NCBI GenBank assembly: GCA_002453165.1
Contig: DKGH01000136.1
Location: 1,522-57,321 of the forward strand
Reading direction: 5' to 3'
DNA length: 55,800 nucleotides
DNA from: Verrucomicrobia bacterium UBA6775
Lineage (GTDB): Bacteria > Verrucomicrobiota > Verrucomicrobiia > Limisphaerales > UBA1096
Shown: positions 34,564 to 43,129 of the stretch, one piece after another
How positions within the stretch are numbered: position 1 is the first letter of the stretch
How the letters are laid out: each line of letters opens with the position of its first letter
Made by a program: the position numbers and the translations under genes
The notes under the pieces: model-generated
Databases searched by the model: none
What the model was told of the DNA's origin: nothing
The model's input: only the letters and a program-made list of their open reading frames with translations

Positions 34564-34804
34564 AAACACCGTCGAGGAGGTGCAGAACCTCATCTCGGCC
34601 GAGATCGACTCCGCCGGCGGCAAGGTCGGCGAGTTCAACGCGACCGGGCTTCAGGATTTCTCCCGTGTGGCCAACCGGAAAAACCCGAACGGCTACTACA
34701 TCGAGGTAAGCTTCGAGAGTAGCCCCGATGCGACAAACGACCTGAAGAAACGCCTGCTGAAAATCAGGGACATCTTCCGGGTGTTCTTCACCAAGCCGGC
34801 TTAA
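34517..34804 (+). CDS. rpsF: 30S ribosomal protein S6
   Basis: Binds 16S rRNA with S18. The 95 residues read as S6: KYEGTIILKEAGRENTVEEV, NRKNPNGYYIEVSFES, and DIFRVFFTKP. The start lies 47 bases inside pth and is preceded by a purine-rich stretch (AGAGAAGAAAG) that would serve as ribosome-binding site. rpsR, often between ssb and rplI, is missing from this cluster. Confidence 0.93.
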   Translation: MTKYEGTIILKEAGRENTVEEVQNLISAEIDSAGGKVGEFNATGLQDFSRVANRKNPNGYYIEVSFESSPDATNDLKKRLLKIRDIFRVFFTKPA

Positions 34805-34845
34805 ACCGATTGATTTTTCACCGCGCAACCGCTTAACCTCCCGAC

Positions 34846-35286
34846 ATGGCAAGCTTCAACAAAGTCATCTTGATGGGCAACCTGACCCGGGATCCTGAAT
34901 TGCGCTACACCCCCAAGGGCACCGCGGTGGCCAAGCTGGCCCTTGCCGTTAACCGCGTGTGGCGGGATGCCGAGGGACAGCAGCAGGAAGAAGTCACTTT
35001 CGTGGATGTAGATGCTTGGGGCAAACAGGCTGAGACTATCGGCCAATATATGCAGAAGGGTAAACCGATCCTTATAGAAGGCCGACTCAAACTAGACCAA
35101 TGGGAAGATAAAAACACAGGGCAAAAACGGAGTCGCTTGGGTGTTGTACTGGATCGCTTTACATTCGTCGGTGGCGGTGGCCAAGCCGGTGGTGGCGGAG
35201 GAGCGCCCCAATCGCCCGCGCCCGCGCCTACATCCGACGTACCGCCGTTCGAAGACGGCCCCTCGGACGACGATGTCCCATTTTAA
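34846..35286 (+). CDS. ssb: single-stranded DNA-binding protein
   Basis: Coats single-stranded DNA in replication, repair and recombination. The OB fold (about 1-110) begins SFNKVILMGNLTRDPELRYT and includes FVDVDAWGKQAETIGQYMQK and KPILIEGRLKLDQWED. A Gly/Pro linker and the acidic tip FEDGPSDDDVPF end the protein; the tip is the docking site for RecG and other partners. 146 residues. Sits between rpsF and rplI, a common arrangement. Confidence 0.96.
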   Translation: MASFNKVILMGNLTRDPELRYTPKGTAVAKLALAVNRVWRDAEGQQQEEVTFVDVDAWGKQAETIGQYMQKGKPILIEGRLKLDQWEDKNTGQKRSRLGVVLDRFTFVGGGGQAGGGGGAPQSPAPAPTSDVPPFEDGPSDDDVPF

Positions 35287-35316
35287 AACTAAAAACCAAT
35301 TTAACGACTTACAGAC

Positions 35317-35835
35317 ATGGCAAAGACCGACGTCATTTTAATCAAGAACGTGGAAGGGCTGGGTGCGGAATCCGATCAGGTCAACGTGGCCACCGGCTAC
35401 GCCCGCAATTTCCTGCTCCCGCAGGGCCTCGCAATTCCGCTGACACAGGGCAACGAACGCCGACTGGCAGCCCTCCGCAAACAACGGCAAGAACGCGAGT
35501 TGCGCGAAGCCAAGGACGCCAAGGAGTTGGCGGCCAGCTTCAAGCACCTGATGCTCGTCATTAAGGCCAAGACTGGCGAGACCGGCAAAATGTACGGCTC
35601 CGTCACCCCGGCGAATATCATCGACCAGCTTCTGGAGCAGTTCGAAATCAAGCTCGACCGCCGCAAACTCCACATCGAGGAACCCATCCGGACGGTGGGC
35701 GATCACGAGGTCGAGTTGCGCCTCCACTCAGAAGTCCGAACCACCCTCAAGGTTCGGGTGGAGAGCAGCAATCCCCTGCCGGAACCGGAACCCGAAACGG
35801 AGGCCGCACCCGCCGAGGAGGCCCCGGCAAGTTAA
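35317..35835 (+). CDS. rplI: 50S ribosomal protein L9
   Basis: Two-domain 23S rRNA-binding protein. The N-terminal domain (VILIKNVEGLGAESDQVNVA, TGYARNFLLPQGLAIP), connecting helix (about 45-75) and C-terminal domain (GKMYGSVTPANIIDQL) are all present, with an acidic Ala/Glu-rich extension at the end. 172 residues. Its terminator lies inside the following gene. Confidence 0.95.
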   Translation: MAKTDVILIKNVEGLGAESDQVNVATGYARNFLLPQGLAIPLTQGNERRLAALRKQRQERELREAKDAKELAASFKHLMLVIKAKTGETGKMYGSVTPANIIDQLLEQFEIKLDRRKLHIEEPIRTVGDHEVELRLHSEVRTTLKVRVESSNPLPEPEPETEAAPAEEAPAS

Positions 35836-35849
35836 TCGATTTAATCATA

Positions 35850-36356
35850 ATGATGAAAAACAGGACAGCGCTTTTAATGGGAGCTGTCCTTTTTTTGTGC
35901 GGTTGTGAGTACGAGACACCCCTGACGGAAAAACATACCACTCCGATCGACCCGGCTGTGCTGGGCCTTTGGGAGACAGTTCCCGAAGACCGGGATGAGG
36001 AAAAGGAACGGATGATGATACTGAAATTCTCCAGCACCGAATACATCATCCACTATCCCGTCGGGGAAAACGCCATGTATTTCCGGGCCTAACCTGTCAA
36101 TGTCGGCGGAGTCTCATGCGTCCAGTTGCAGGCCATCGGTTCCAACGAGGGACCACCGGATCAGGGGGAGAAAGGCCTGTATCACGTTGCCTCCTACCAG
36201 CTATCGGACGCGAAACTCGAAATCAAACTTCTGAACGAGAAACTGGTGGATGATGAATTAAAGAAGACCGCCGAACTGACTCGCGCCTTCCTAGAGCACA
36301 AGGATAACAAAAACCTATTCGTCAACCCGGTCGAGTTTCGCCGGATCAAAAAGTAG
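35850..36356 (+). pseudogene. lipoprotein of unknown function interrupted by one in-frame TAA
   Basis: ATG 35850 opens a lipoprotein signal (LLMGAVLFLCGC, Cys at about residue 19) and about 80 residues reading to YFRA. A TAA at 36090-36092 then interrupts the frame, which continues without shift as PVNVGGVSCVQLQAIGSNEG and runs to FRRIKK with a stop at 36354-36356. The joined product would be about 168 residues. A single base change, base-call error or readthrough would explain it. The rplI terminator lies in its signal-peptide codons. No function is evident. Confidence 0.7.
35862..35896 (+). terminator. intrinsic terminator of the rpsF-ssb-rplI run, inside the next gene's signal-peptide codons
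   Basis: AGGACAGC (35862-35869), loop of 13, GCTGTCCT (35883-35890), then TTTTTT. It begins 27 bases after the rplI stop and 12 bases after the lipoprotein start codon. Confidence 0.85.
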
Positions 36357-36368
36357 CCCCAATTTCCT

Positions 36369-36393
36369 CCGCTTGGCCAAGCGCTTGGCCAAG
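36369..36393. repeat. palindrome dimer touching the carA stop
   Basis: Cores 36373-36380 and 36385-36392; the dimer ends one base before the carA stop codon (36396-36394) and lies 12 bases after the end of the convergent lipoprotein pseudogene. No T run follows, so it is a hairpin rather than a classical terminator. Confidence 0.88.
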
Positions 36394-37572
36394 TTATCCG
36401 TGCTTCTCAACCAACTGACGGAATTGCCCGAAAAGATCGCTTGAGTCGTGCGGCCCGGGCGACGCCTCGGGATGGTATTGCACACAGAAAACCGGCTTGG
36501 TCTTGTGGCGCAACCCCTCGACCGTCTGGTCATTGAGGTTGATCCGGTTCACCGCAACGTCATCCGGCAGTGAATCGGCGTCCACGGTGAAGCCGTGGTT
36601 TTGTGAAGTGATTTCCACCCGGCCGGAATCCAAATCCTTAACCGGCTGGTTTGCGCCGCGATGACCGAACTTGAGCTTGCTGGTCTTCCCGCCCATCGCG
36701 AGGCTGAGAATCTGGTGGCCAAGGCAGATGCCGAATGTCGGCAGCCCTTTTTTCAGCAACTCCGCCACGGCCTCCGCGGCATACGTCACCGCGGCCGGGT
36801 CGCCTGGGCCGTTCGACAGGAAAACACCAGCAGGGTTGTGCTTCAACGCCTCCTCGGCCGGTGTGTTCGCAGGCAGCACGGTCACCTTGAAGCCGCTCTG
36901 CCGCAGCATGCGCAGAATGTTGTATTTCACTCCGAAATCATAGGCGACGATCGGAATCTCCGCCGCCGGCATCGGATCACGCTGAATTCGCCCATCCAAT
37001 TCCTTCGGCCCGTAGGGCAATCGGAACGCCGGGCTCAACTCGTCGTTTTCATCCCAAGCGAACTCGGATTTGTGAGATACCTCCTTGACGTAATCCACCC
37101 CGACCAAGCCGTGCCACTCCTTGGCCTTGGCCAACGCGTCATCGGCCGTGGCGCCCTCTTCGGTGGTGAGATAGCCATTCATCGCGCCCCGAAGACGCAG
37201 TTTTTTAGTCAGCGCACGAGTATCGATACCCTGAATGCCCGGGATGCCGTTGCGCTCCATGTACTCCCCAAGCGAATAGTCAGCGCGGTAATTGCTGACC
37301 ACCGGCGAGAGCTCACGCACCACGAATCCGCTGGCATGGGTTTGGTACGACTCGACGTCCTGCTCGTTGACGCCATAGTTGCCGATCAACGGATACGTCA
37401 TCGTGACGATCTGCCCCTTGTAGGACGGATCGGTCAAAATCTCCTGATAACCCGTCATCGAGGTGTTGAAACAAACCTCCCCGGCGACTGACGCGGTTGC
37501 GCCAAACGCCTGCCCTTCGAAGATCGTCCCATCCTCCAGCGCGAGGATGGCTTTAGGCCCTGAGCCAGACAT
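36394..37572 (-). CDS. carA: carbamoyl-phosphate synthase small (glutaminase) subunit
   Basis: Hydrolyses glutamine and passes ammonia to CarB for carbamoyl phosphate (arginine and pyrimidines). The N-terminal domain has [33 protein letters not shown] and [10 protein letters not shown]; the class I amidotransferase domain has the nucleophile in [16 protein letters not shown] and the His/Glu pair in [12 protein letters not shown]. 392 residues. carB is not in the window. Divergent from the pgk promoter. Confidence 0.96.
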   Translation of the reverse strand: MSGSGPKAILALEDGTIFEGQAFGATASVAGEVCFNTSMTGYQEILTDPSYKGQIVTMTYPLIGNYGVNEQDVESYQTHASGFVVRELSPVVSNYRADYSLGEYMERNGIPGIQGIDTRALTKKLRLRGAMNGYLTTEEGATADDALAKAKEWHGLVGVDYVKEVSHKSEFAWDENDELSPAFRLPYGPKELDGRIQRDPMPAAEIPIVAYDFGVKYNILRMLRQSGFKVTVLPANTPAEEALKHNPAGVFLSNGPGDPAAVTYAAEAVAELLKKGLPTFGICLGHQILSLAMGGKTSKLKFGHRGANQPVKDLDSGRVEITSQNHGFTVDADSLPDDVAVNRINLNDQTVEGLRHKTKPVFCVQYHPEASPGPHDSSDLFGQFRQLVEKHG

Positions 37573-37631
37573 CGCGGCAGACAGTAGAGAGACAAAGGCC
37601 GGTCGGCAAGCGTGTTACGCGATTGTGAACA

Positions 37632-37682
37632 ACTTGGCCAAGCGTAACTGAAAAACCAAGACGACCGTCCGCTTGGCCAAGC
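37632..37682. repeat. two palindrome copies between carA and pgk
   Basis: Cores 37634-37641 and 37673-37680 (the second is an exact GCTTGGCCAAGC within CCGCTTGGCCAAGCG) lie in the 204-base divergent gap, 45 bases upstream of the pgk -35 element. Confidence 0.82.
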
Positions 37683-37724
37683 GCTCAAACAGCGGAAAAT
37701 AGCCGTTTTTCAGGGACATAACCG

Positions 37725-37765
37725 TTGACACTCAATGCGGCACCGGTATGATTTCCCGCCCTTTT
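37725..37765 (+). promoter_or_regulatory. sigma-70-type promoter of pgk-tpiA-secG
   Basis: TTGACA (37725-37730), 16-base spacer, TATGAT (37747-37752), then TTCCCGCCCTTTT (37753-37765). Transcription should begin near 37759, leaving a leader of under 20 bases before the pgk ATG; this supports ATG 37777 over the in-frame ATG at 37735. Confidence 0.8.
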
Positions 37766-37776
37766 CGGGGGAACGA

Positions 37777-39009
37777 ATGGCGAAACTCACAGTCAACGAT
37801 TTGGATTTGCAGGGCAAACGCGTATTTACACGCGTGGACTACAACGTGCCGATGGCCGAACAGGCCGGCGCGATGGTGATCAACGACGACACACGAATCC
37901 GCGCCACCCTCCCCACCCTCAAGGCCATGATCGACAAGGGCGCCAGGATTATCCTCGCCGCCCACCTCGGCCGACCCAAGGGCGAACGCGTCCCCTCCAT
38001 GAGCCTGCGCCCCGTGGCCGACAAGCTCGCCGAGCTTATCGGCCAACCGGTTGCATTTTGTGACCAGTGCGTCGGCGACTCGGTTGCCGAGGCCGTGAAT
38101 CAACTGGAGGACGGCGGTTTGTTGCTAATGGAAAACGTCCGCTACCACGCCGAGGAGGAATCCAACGACCCAGCCTTTGCCGAGCAACTCGCGGCCAATG
38201 CGGATGTCTACGTGAACGATGCTTTCGGGGCCGCCCACCGGGCGCACGCCTCCACCGCAGGCGTGGCCGGCGTCATCGCCGCCCGCGGCGGCCAATGCGC
38301 GGCCGGCCTGTTGATGGAGCGCGAACTGCAGTTCCTCGGCGACGAACTCGAATCTCCCGCAAGCCCGTTCGTCGTGATCCTTGGCGGCGCCAAGGTGTCC
38401 GACAAAATCAAGGTCATCGACCGCCTGCTTGAGAAGGCCGACACCATACTCATTGGTGGCGCCATGGCTTACACGTTCAAGCTGGCCAAGGGCCTCACGG
38501 TTGGCAAGTCGCTGGTGGAACGTGACAAGGTGGACGTTGCCCAGGCCGCCCTCGACAAAGCCGCTGAGCGAAACGTGCAGTTTCTCATTCCGACCGACAA
38601 CGTCGTAGCCGAGCCAACCGAGATTGATGGCAAGTTCGCCTTTGGCGATCATCGGGTGAACGATAGCGAAAACATCCCCGACGATGTCGAGGGCGTTGAC
38701 ATCGGCCCCAACTCCGCCGAAACCTTTAGCGAGGTTATCCGCGGTGCGAAGACAATTTTGTGGAACGGCCCGATGGGTATTTTTGAAGACGACCGCTTTT
38801 CCGCCGGCACATTCGCCGTGGCCCGTGCCGTATGCGACGCCACCGCATCCGGAGGCAAGAGCATCATCGGCGGAGGCGACAGCGTGAAAGCGCTGAACAA
38901 GGCCGGTCTCGGTGATCAAGTGACCTTCATGAGCACCGGCGGTGGAGCGAGCCTCGAGTTTCTCGAGGGCAAGGAACTCCCCGGCGTCGCCGCACTCACC
39001 GACAAATAA
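37777..39009 (+). CDS. pgk: phosphoglycerate kinase
   Basis: Glycolytic/gluconeogenic enzyme making ATP from 1,3-bisphosphoglycerate. Substrate-binding motifs [20 protein letters not shown] and [18 protein letters not shown]; the hinge [11 protein letters not shown]; nucleotide site [22 protein letters not shown], and the final [13 protein letters not shown] with [13 protein letters not shown]. 410 residues. First gene of a tight operon with tpiA and secG. Confidence 0.96.
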   Translation: MAKLTVNDLDLQGKRVFTRVDYNVPMAEQAGAMVINDDTRIRATLPTLKAMIDKGARIILAAHLGRPKGERVPSMSLRPVADKLAELIGQPVAFCDQCVGDSVAEAVNQLEDGGLLLMENVRYHAEEESNDPAFAEQLAANADVYVNDAFGAAHRAHASTAGVAGVIAARGGQCAAGLLMERELQFLGDELESPASPFVVILGGAKVSDKIKVIDRLLEKADTILIGGAMAYTFKLAKGLTVGKSLVERDKVDVAQAALDKAAERNVQFLIPTDNVVAEPTEIDGKFAFGDHRVNDSENIPDDVEGVDIGPNSAETFSEVIRGAKTILWNGPMGIFEDDRFSAGTFAVARAVCDATASGGKSIIGGGDSVKALNKAGLGDQVTFMSTGGGASLEFLEGKELPGVAALTDK

Positions 39010-39018
39010 TTTTATCGA

Positions 39019-39783
39019 ATGGACAAAGAACGAAAACTGATCATTGCCGGCAACTGGAAGATGAACAAGACCGTGGCCGAGTCGCTCGACCTGGCCAACG
39101 GCTTGGTTCGGGAACTCAAGGAAGTGAAGGAAGTGGACATCGCCATCTGCCCGCCGTTCACCGCACTGAGCGAAGTTTCCAAGGCGGTCATCGATTCCAA
39201 CATCCGCCTCGGCGCACAGAACATGAGCCAGAACGGCTACGGCGCCCACACCGGCGAAATCGCCGCCGGAATGCTCAAGGAATTTTCCACCAAGTACGTC
39301 ATCCTCGGCCACTCCGAGCGCCGCGAGTATCAGCGCGAATCGGACGAACTCATCGCTGGCAAGGCCAAGGCCGCCCACGAGGCCGGCCTAAAGCCGATCG
39401 TTTGCGTGGGCGAACAACTCGAGGAACGCGAGTCAGGCAACACCGAGAACGTTGTCGGCACACAGGTGCGCGGCAGCTTGGCGGGCTTGACCATGGAGGA
39501 AATGCTCGGCACGGTCATCGCCTACGAGCCGGTCTGGGCCATCGGTACAGGCAAAACTGCCACCGCCGAGCAGGCGCAGGAGGTTCACGCGTTCATTCGC
39601 AACCTATTGGCGGATTTGTTCGATGCCGACACAGCCAAGGCGGTGCGCATCCAGTATGGCGGCAGCGTGAAACCGGATAACGCCCGGGAACTGATGAGCC
39701 AACCGGACGTAGACGGCGCCCTGGTCGGCGGAGCCTCACTCGATGTGCGGGTCTTTTCCGAGCTGATTAAAAACTCAATTTAA
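39019..39783 (+). CDS. tpiA: triose-phosphate isomerase
   Basis: Interconverts dihydroxyacetone phosphate and glyceraldehyde 3-phosphate. [11 protein letters not shown] with catalytic Lys, [15 protein letters not shown] with catalytic His, [17 protein letters not shown] with catalytic Glu and loop 6, and [16 protein letters not shown] plus [11 protein letters not shown] for phosphate binding. 254 residues. 9 bases after pgk. Confidence 0.97.
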   Translation: MDKERKLIIAGNWKMNKTVAESLDLANGLVRELKEVKEVDIAICPPFTALSEVSKAVIDSNIRLGAQNMSQNGYGAHTGEIAAGMLKEFSTKYVILGHSERREYQRESDELIAGKAKAAHEAGLKPIVCVGEQLEERESGNTENVVGTQVRGSLAGLTMEEMLGTVIAYEPVWAIGTGKTATAEQAQEVHAFIRNLLADLFDADTAKAVRIQYGGSVKPDNARELMSQPDVDGALVGGASLDVRVFSELIKNSI

Positions 39784-39795
39784 CGACAAACGAAC

Positions 39796-40290
39796 ATGAG
39801 CATTCTTATCACATTATTAACCACCGTACTGGTTCTGAACTGTTTCTTCCTGGTGCTGTTGATCCTGATCCAGCTACCGAAAAAGGAATCCGGTTCCGGT
39901 CTGGCATTCGGAGGCGGCGCGCTCGACATGGCGCTTGGTGCCGGGGCGGGCAACGTCCTCACCCGTTTCACCAAATATTCCGCCTCCCTCTTCCTGATCC
40001 TCTGCCTTGTGCTGGCCGTCATCGGCAACAACGGGAACAAAAGCGTACTGGAGTCAGGATTGAGCGAGGCGCCCAAAGCCGCAAATTCGGAAGTCACCGA
40101 ACCGCCAACCGCGCCCGGGACTCAGGGCCCAGCCGGCACCGAGGTTCCGGCAACCGCACCGGGAACACCGGAAAACACGGACAACACCGAACCCCCGACT
40201 GGCACCGAGACCACACCGACACCGGACGCAGCCACCACAGAGACTCCGGAGACTCCGGCACAACCCGCCGAAGGCGAGGAAGAGAAGTAA
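39796..40290 (+). CDS. secG: protein-export membrane protein SecG
   Basis: Accessory subunit of the SecYEG translocon. Two membrane segments (about residues 2-24 and 55-75) flank the signature ESGSGLAFGGGA and the GNVLTRFTKYSA region typical of SecG. The remaining 80 residues are a long Pro/Thr/Glu-rich tail, longer than in most species. The tpiA-secG order is common. The operon terminator lies inside the next gene. Confidence 0.9.
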   Translation: MSILITLLTTVLVLNCFFLVLLILIQLPKKESGSGLAFGGGALDMALGAGAGNVLTRFTKYSASLFLILCLVLAVIGNNGNKSVLESGLSEAPKAANSEVTEPPTAPGTQGPAGTEVPATAPGTPENTDNTEPPTGTETTPTPDAATTETPETPAQPAEGEEEK

Positions 40291-40303
40291 CCGGAGGTCG
40301 CCC

Positions 40304-41905
40304 ATGACTTTCAAAAGCGTTCCTGTGCGATTGGCGGGAACGTTTTTTTTGTGCCTGTTGCTGCTTGGCCAAGCGGGCTGCTTTCAGCGGCATGACCGGG
40401 CCGACTTCACTGTCATCAATGGCCCCGACCCCGAGGCGCTTGACCCCGCGATCATCACCAGCCAGGCGGATGGCCGGATCGTCTCCGCGATGTTCGAGGG
40501 CCTCACCCGATTCAACGCCGTCACCGCCCAGGCTGAGCCGGCCTTGGCCAAGCGCTGGGAAATCTCGGACGACGGGACGGTCTATACTTTTCACCTTCGG
40601 GAGAATCTCCGCTGGTCCACCGGCGAGCCGATCACGGCCGCCGATATTGTCTACTCGTGGCAACGCGCCGTGAACCCGCTCACTGCCAGCGACTATGCCG
40701 GCATGCTTTTTTACGTCAAAAACGCCGAGGCGATTAACAGTGGCAAAATCTCCGACCTCACCCAACTCGGTGCCAAGTCCGTCGACCCACAGACCGTCCG
40801 AGTCGAACTGACCGGCCCCACCCCGTTTTTCCTCGAGTTGTGCGCGTTCTGGACGCTCGCTGTTGTGCCGCAAAAAACCATCGAGCAACACGGCGACCAA
40901 TGGTGCCTCAGCAACCCCCTCTCGGTCAGTGGCTCGCACACGCTCGACTTTTGGAACGTGCGCGACCGGGTTCGGCTGCGGAAAAACGAACAGTACTGGG
41001 ATGCCGCCAACACGAAAAACAACATCGTCGATTTTCTCCCGGTCGATTCCCCGGCTACTGCGATCAACCTGTTCGAGGCCGGCCAAGCGGATGTGATTTG
41101 GGACAAGAGCCTCGTGCCCACCGAGTTGCTCGACGCGCTCAGCACCCACCCCAGTTTTCACAAATTCGATTACCTCGGCAGTTACTTCGTGCGGTTCAAC
41201 ACAACCAAAAAACCGCTCGATGATCCCCGCGTGCGCAAGGCGATGGCGCTGGCAGTCGACAAGGCGAGGATCGTCGAGAAATACACCAAGGGCGGCGAGC
41301 GCTTGGCCCGGCACTTTGTCCCACCCGGCACCGGTAACTACACCTCGCCGGAGGGGCTGTCGCACGACGTCCGCTTGGCCAAGCGGCTGCTAGCCGAGGC
41401 CGGTTACCCGGACGGCAACGGTTTCCCCACCGACTTTGAATACCTCTTCAACTCAAGCGAACTCAACCGCAACATCGCCGTCGAGCTGCAGCGGATGTGG
41501 AAAGAGACGCTTGGCATCCAGATCAAGCTGCGACAGGCGGAAAACAAGGTCTACCTCTCCGCGCAAAGCGCGCTGGACTACCACGTCTCGCGCAGTAGTT
41601 GGATCGGCGACTACAACGACCCCAACACCTTTCTCGACATGTTCATGAGCCAGAACGGCAACAACCGCACCGGCTGGAGCAATGAGCAATACGACCAAAC
41701 CATCCGCTTGGCCAATGCCACCACCGATCCAACCAAGCGTCACGAATTGTTCCAACAGGCGGAGACCATGTTGATCAACGACGAACTGCCAATCTTCCCG
41801 CTTTTCTTTTATGTCGGCATCAACATTTATCATCCTGATCGCATTGGCGGCATCCACCCGAACATCCTCGACATCCACCCAATCAACGCCATCTACGCGA
41901 AATAG
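40304..41905 (+). CDS. peptide/oligopeptide ABC transporter substrate-binding lipoprotein
   Basis: Periplasmic binding lipoprotein of the OppA/DppA (SBP family 5) type. Lipoprotein signal with Cys in LLLLGQAGC (about residue 25), where LGQA is written by a palindrome (40363-40374). Family regions are PEALDPAIITSQADGRIVSA, YTFHLRENLRWSTGEPITA, VYSWQRAVNP and RKAMALAVDKARIVE. 533 residues. No permease or ATPase genes follow, so the partners are elsewhere. A terminator hairpin lies in its first codons. Confidence 0.92.
   Translation: MTFKSVPVRLAGTFFLCLLLLGQAGCFQRHDRADFTVINGPDPEALDPAIITSQADGRIVSAMFEGLTRFNAVTAQAEPALAKRWEISDDGTVYTFHLRENLRWSTGEPITAADIVYSWQRAVNPLTASDYAGMLFYVKNAEAINSGKISDLTQLGAKSVDPQTVRVELTGPTPFFLELCAFWTLAVVPQKTIEQHGDQWCLSNPLSVSGSHTLDFWNVRDRVRLRKNEQYWDAANTKNNIVDFLPVDSPATAINLFEAGQADVIWDKSLVPTELLDALSTHPSFHKFDYLGSYFVRFNTTKKPLDDPRVRKAMALAVDKARIVEKYTKGGERLARHFVPPGTGNYTSPEGLSHDVRLAKRLLAEAGYPDGNGFPTDFEYLFNSSELNRNIAVELQRMWKETLGIQIKLRQAENKVYLSAQSALDYHVSRSSWIGDYNDPNTFLDMFMSQNGNNRTGWSNEQYDQTIRLANATTDPTKRHELFQQAETMLINDELPIFPLFFYVGINIYHPDRIGGIHPNILDIHPINAIYAK
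40312..40350 (+). terminator. intrinsic terminator of pgk-tpiA-secG, inside the next gene's signal-peptide codons
   Basis: CGTTCC (40318-40323) pairs with GGAACG (40337-40342); the stem can extend through AAAA and the start of the T run. TTTTTTTT follows at 40343-40350. It begins about 25 bases after the secG stop and 10 bases after the start codon of the binding-protein gene. Confidence 0.8.
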
Positions 41906-42062
41906 CGCTTGGACAAGCGGAAAAGAAAAATCGGTTTTGGCCCTTTTAACGCTTTTCTTTTAGCCCAGTTTTTACGAGATTTGCCGCCCTTTTTCGCCAA
42001 GGAGTGTGAACGTCGCGGCAAACTTTCATCGCACGATGCACTCATTTGGCCAGTAGAATATC

Positions 42063-43046
42063 ATGAGTGAACCGAAAGAAAACGCGCCTTGGGTGACATT
42101 CCGCCCGGAAATAAAGGTGCTCGACTGCACCGTCCGTGATGGTGGCCTGATCAACGCCCACAAGTTCGAGGACAATTTCGTCAAGGCCGTCTACGACACC
42201 TGCATCGAGTCTGGCATCGACTACATGGAACTCGGCTACAAGGCCTCCAAGGATCAATTTGCCCGGGCCGATTTTGGCGACTGGAAATTTTGCGACGAGG
42301 ACGACATCCGCCGCATCGTCGGTGAAAACGACACACCCCTCAAACTCACCGCAATGGCCGACGCCGGAAAAACCGACTACAAAACCGACATCCTCCCGTC
42401 CGACGAGAGCGTGCTCGACTGCATCCGTGTGGCCACCTACGCACACCAGATTCCTACCGCGGTGGAAATGATCAAGGACGCACACGATAAGGGTTACGAG
42501 ACCTGCTGCAACATCATGGCGATCAGCACCGTGGCCGACTCCGAGATCGACAAGGCCCTCGAGACTCTTGCCGAGACACCGGTCGAGACCGTGGTGGTTG
42601 TGGACAGTTACGGCGCGCTTTACCACGAGCAAATCCGCGCACTGGTGAAGAAGTATGTCGCCATGGCCAACGCCACCGGTAAGGAGGTCGGCATTCACAC
42701 GCACAACAACATGCAGCTCGCCTTCGCCAACACCATCGAGGCGATCATCCAAGGCGCCAACCGGATCGACGCCACTATGCTCGGCCTTGGCCGGGGCGCT
42801 GGCAACTGCCCGATGGAACTGCTACTTGGCTTCCTGAAAAACCCCAAGTTCAACCTGCGCCCCATTTTCAAGCTGTTGCAGGATCACCTCATGCCGCTCC
42901 GGCGAACCAAGGAGTGGGGCGCCCTCATCCCCTACGTCGTCACCGGCATTCTGAACCAGCACCCACGAGCCGCGATGCGCGTCCGCGACACCGAGGAAAA
43001 AAACCAATTCCTCGAATTCTACGACGCCTGCACCTCAGAAGTCTAA
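42063..43046 (+). CDS. HMGL-like (DRE-TIM) aldolase-family protein
   Basis: Belongs to the family of 4-hydroxy-2-oxovalerate aldolase, HMG-CoA lyase and isopropylmalate synthase. Catalytic motif KVLDCTVRDGGLIN (Arg and metal Asp), strand VVVVDSYGALY, metal ligands in GIHTHNNMQLAFANT, and GLGRGAGNCPMELLLGFL. 327 residues. No acceptor-substrate domain or pathway partners are nearby, so the substrate is unknown. It has its own upstream gap and a strong terminator, so is probably monocistronic. Confidence 0.85.
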   Translation: MSEPKENAPWVTFRPEIKVLDCTVRDGGLINAHKFEDNFVKAVYDTCIESGIDYMELGYKASKDQFARADFGDWKFCDEDDIRRIVGENDTPLKLTAMADAGKTDYKTDILPSDESVLDCIRVATYAHQIPTAVEMIKDAHDKGYETCCNIMAISTVADSEIDKALETLAETPVETVVVVDSYGALYHEQIRALVKKYVAMANATGKEVGIHTHNNMQLAFANTIEAIIQGANRIDATMLGLGRGAGNCPMELLLGFLKNPKFNLRPIFKLLQDHLMPLRRTKEWGALIPYVVTGILNQHPRAAMRVRDTEEKNQFLEFYDACTSEV

Positions 43047-43065
43047 CAACGCCCAACATCTTTCC

Positions 43066-43092
43066 AAAAGGCGGCCGAACGGCCGTCTTTTT
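43066..43092 (+). terminator. intrinsic terminator after the HMGL-like gene
   Basis: AAAAGGCGGCC (43066-43076), loop GAAC, GGCCGTC (43081-43087), then TTTTTTG. One G-U pair in the stem. It separates the aldolase from dprA. Confidence 0.88.
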
Positions 43093-43129
43093 TGTTGGTT
43101 TTTCTTCCATCCGTTTTTAGTTTCCAGCC

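Noticed and set aside
463..36092. In-frame TAA codons as evidence for a reassigned genetic code
   Set aside because: TAA ends many well-conserved genes here at the normal place (for example pgk, secG and carA), so general reassignment is excluded.
41906..42062. A small gene or riboswitch in the gap before the HMGL-like gene
   Set aside because: Only a degenerate palindrome, T-rich sequence and a variant of the GC-rich promoter element are visible; no frame or conserved fold was found.
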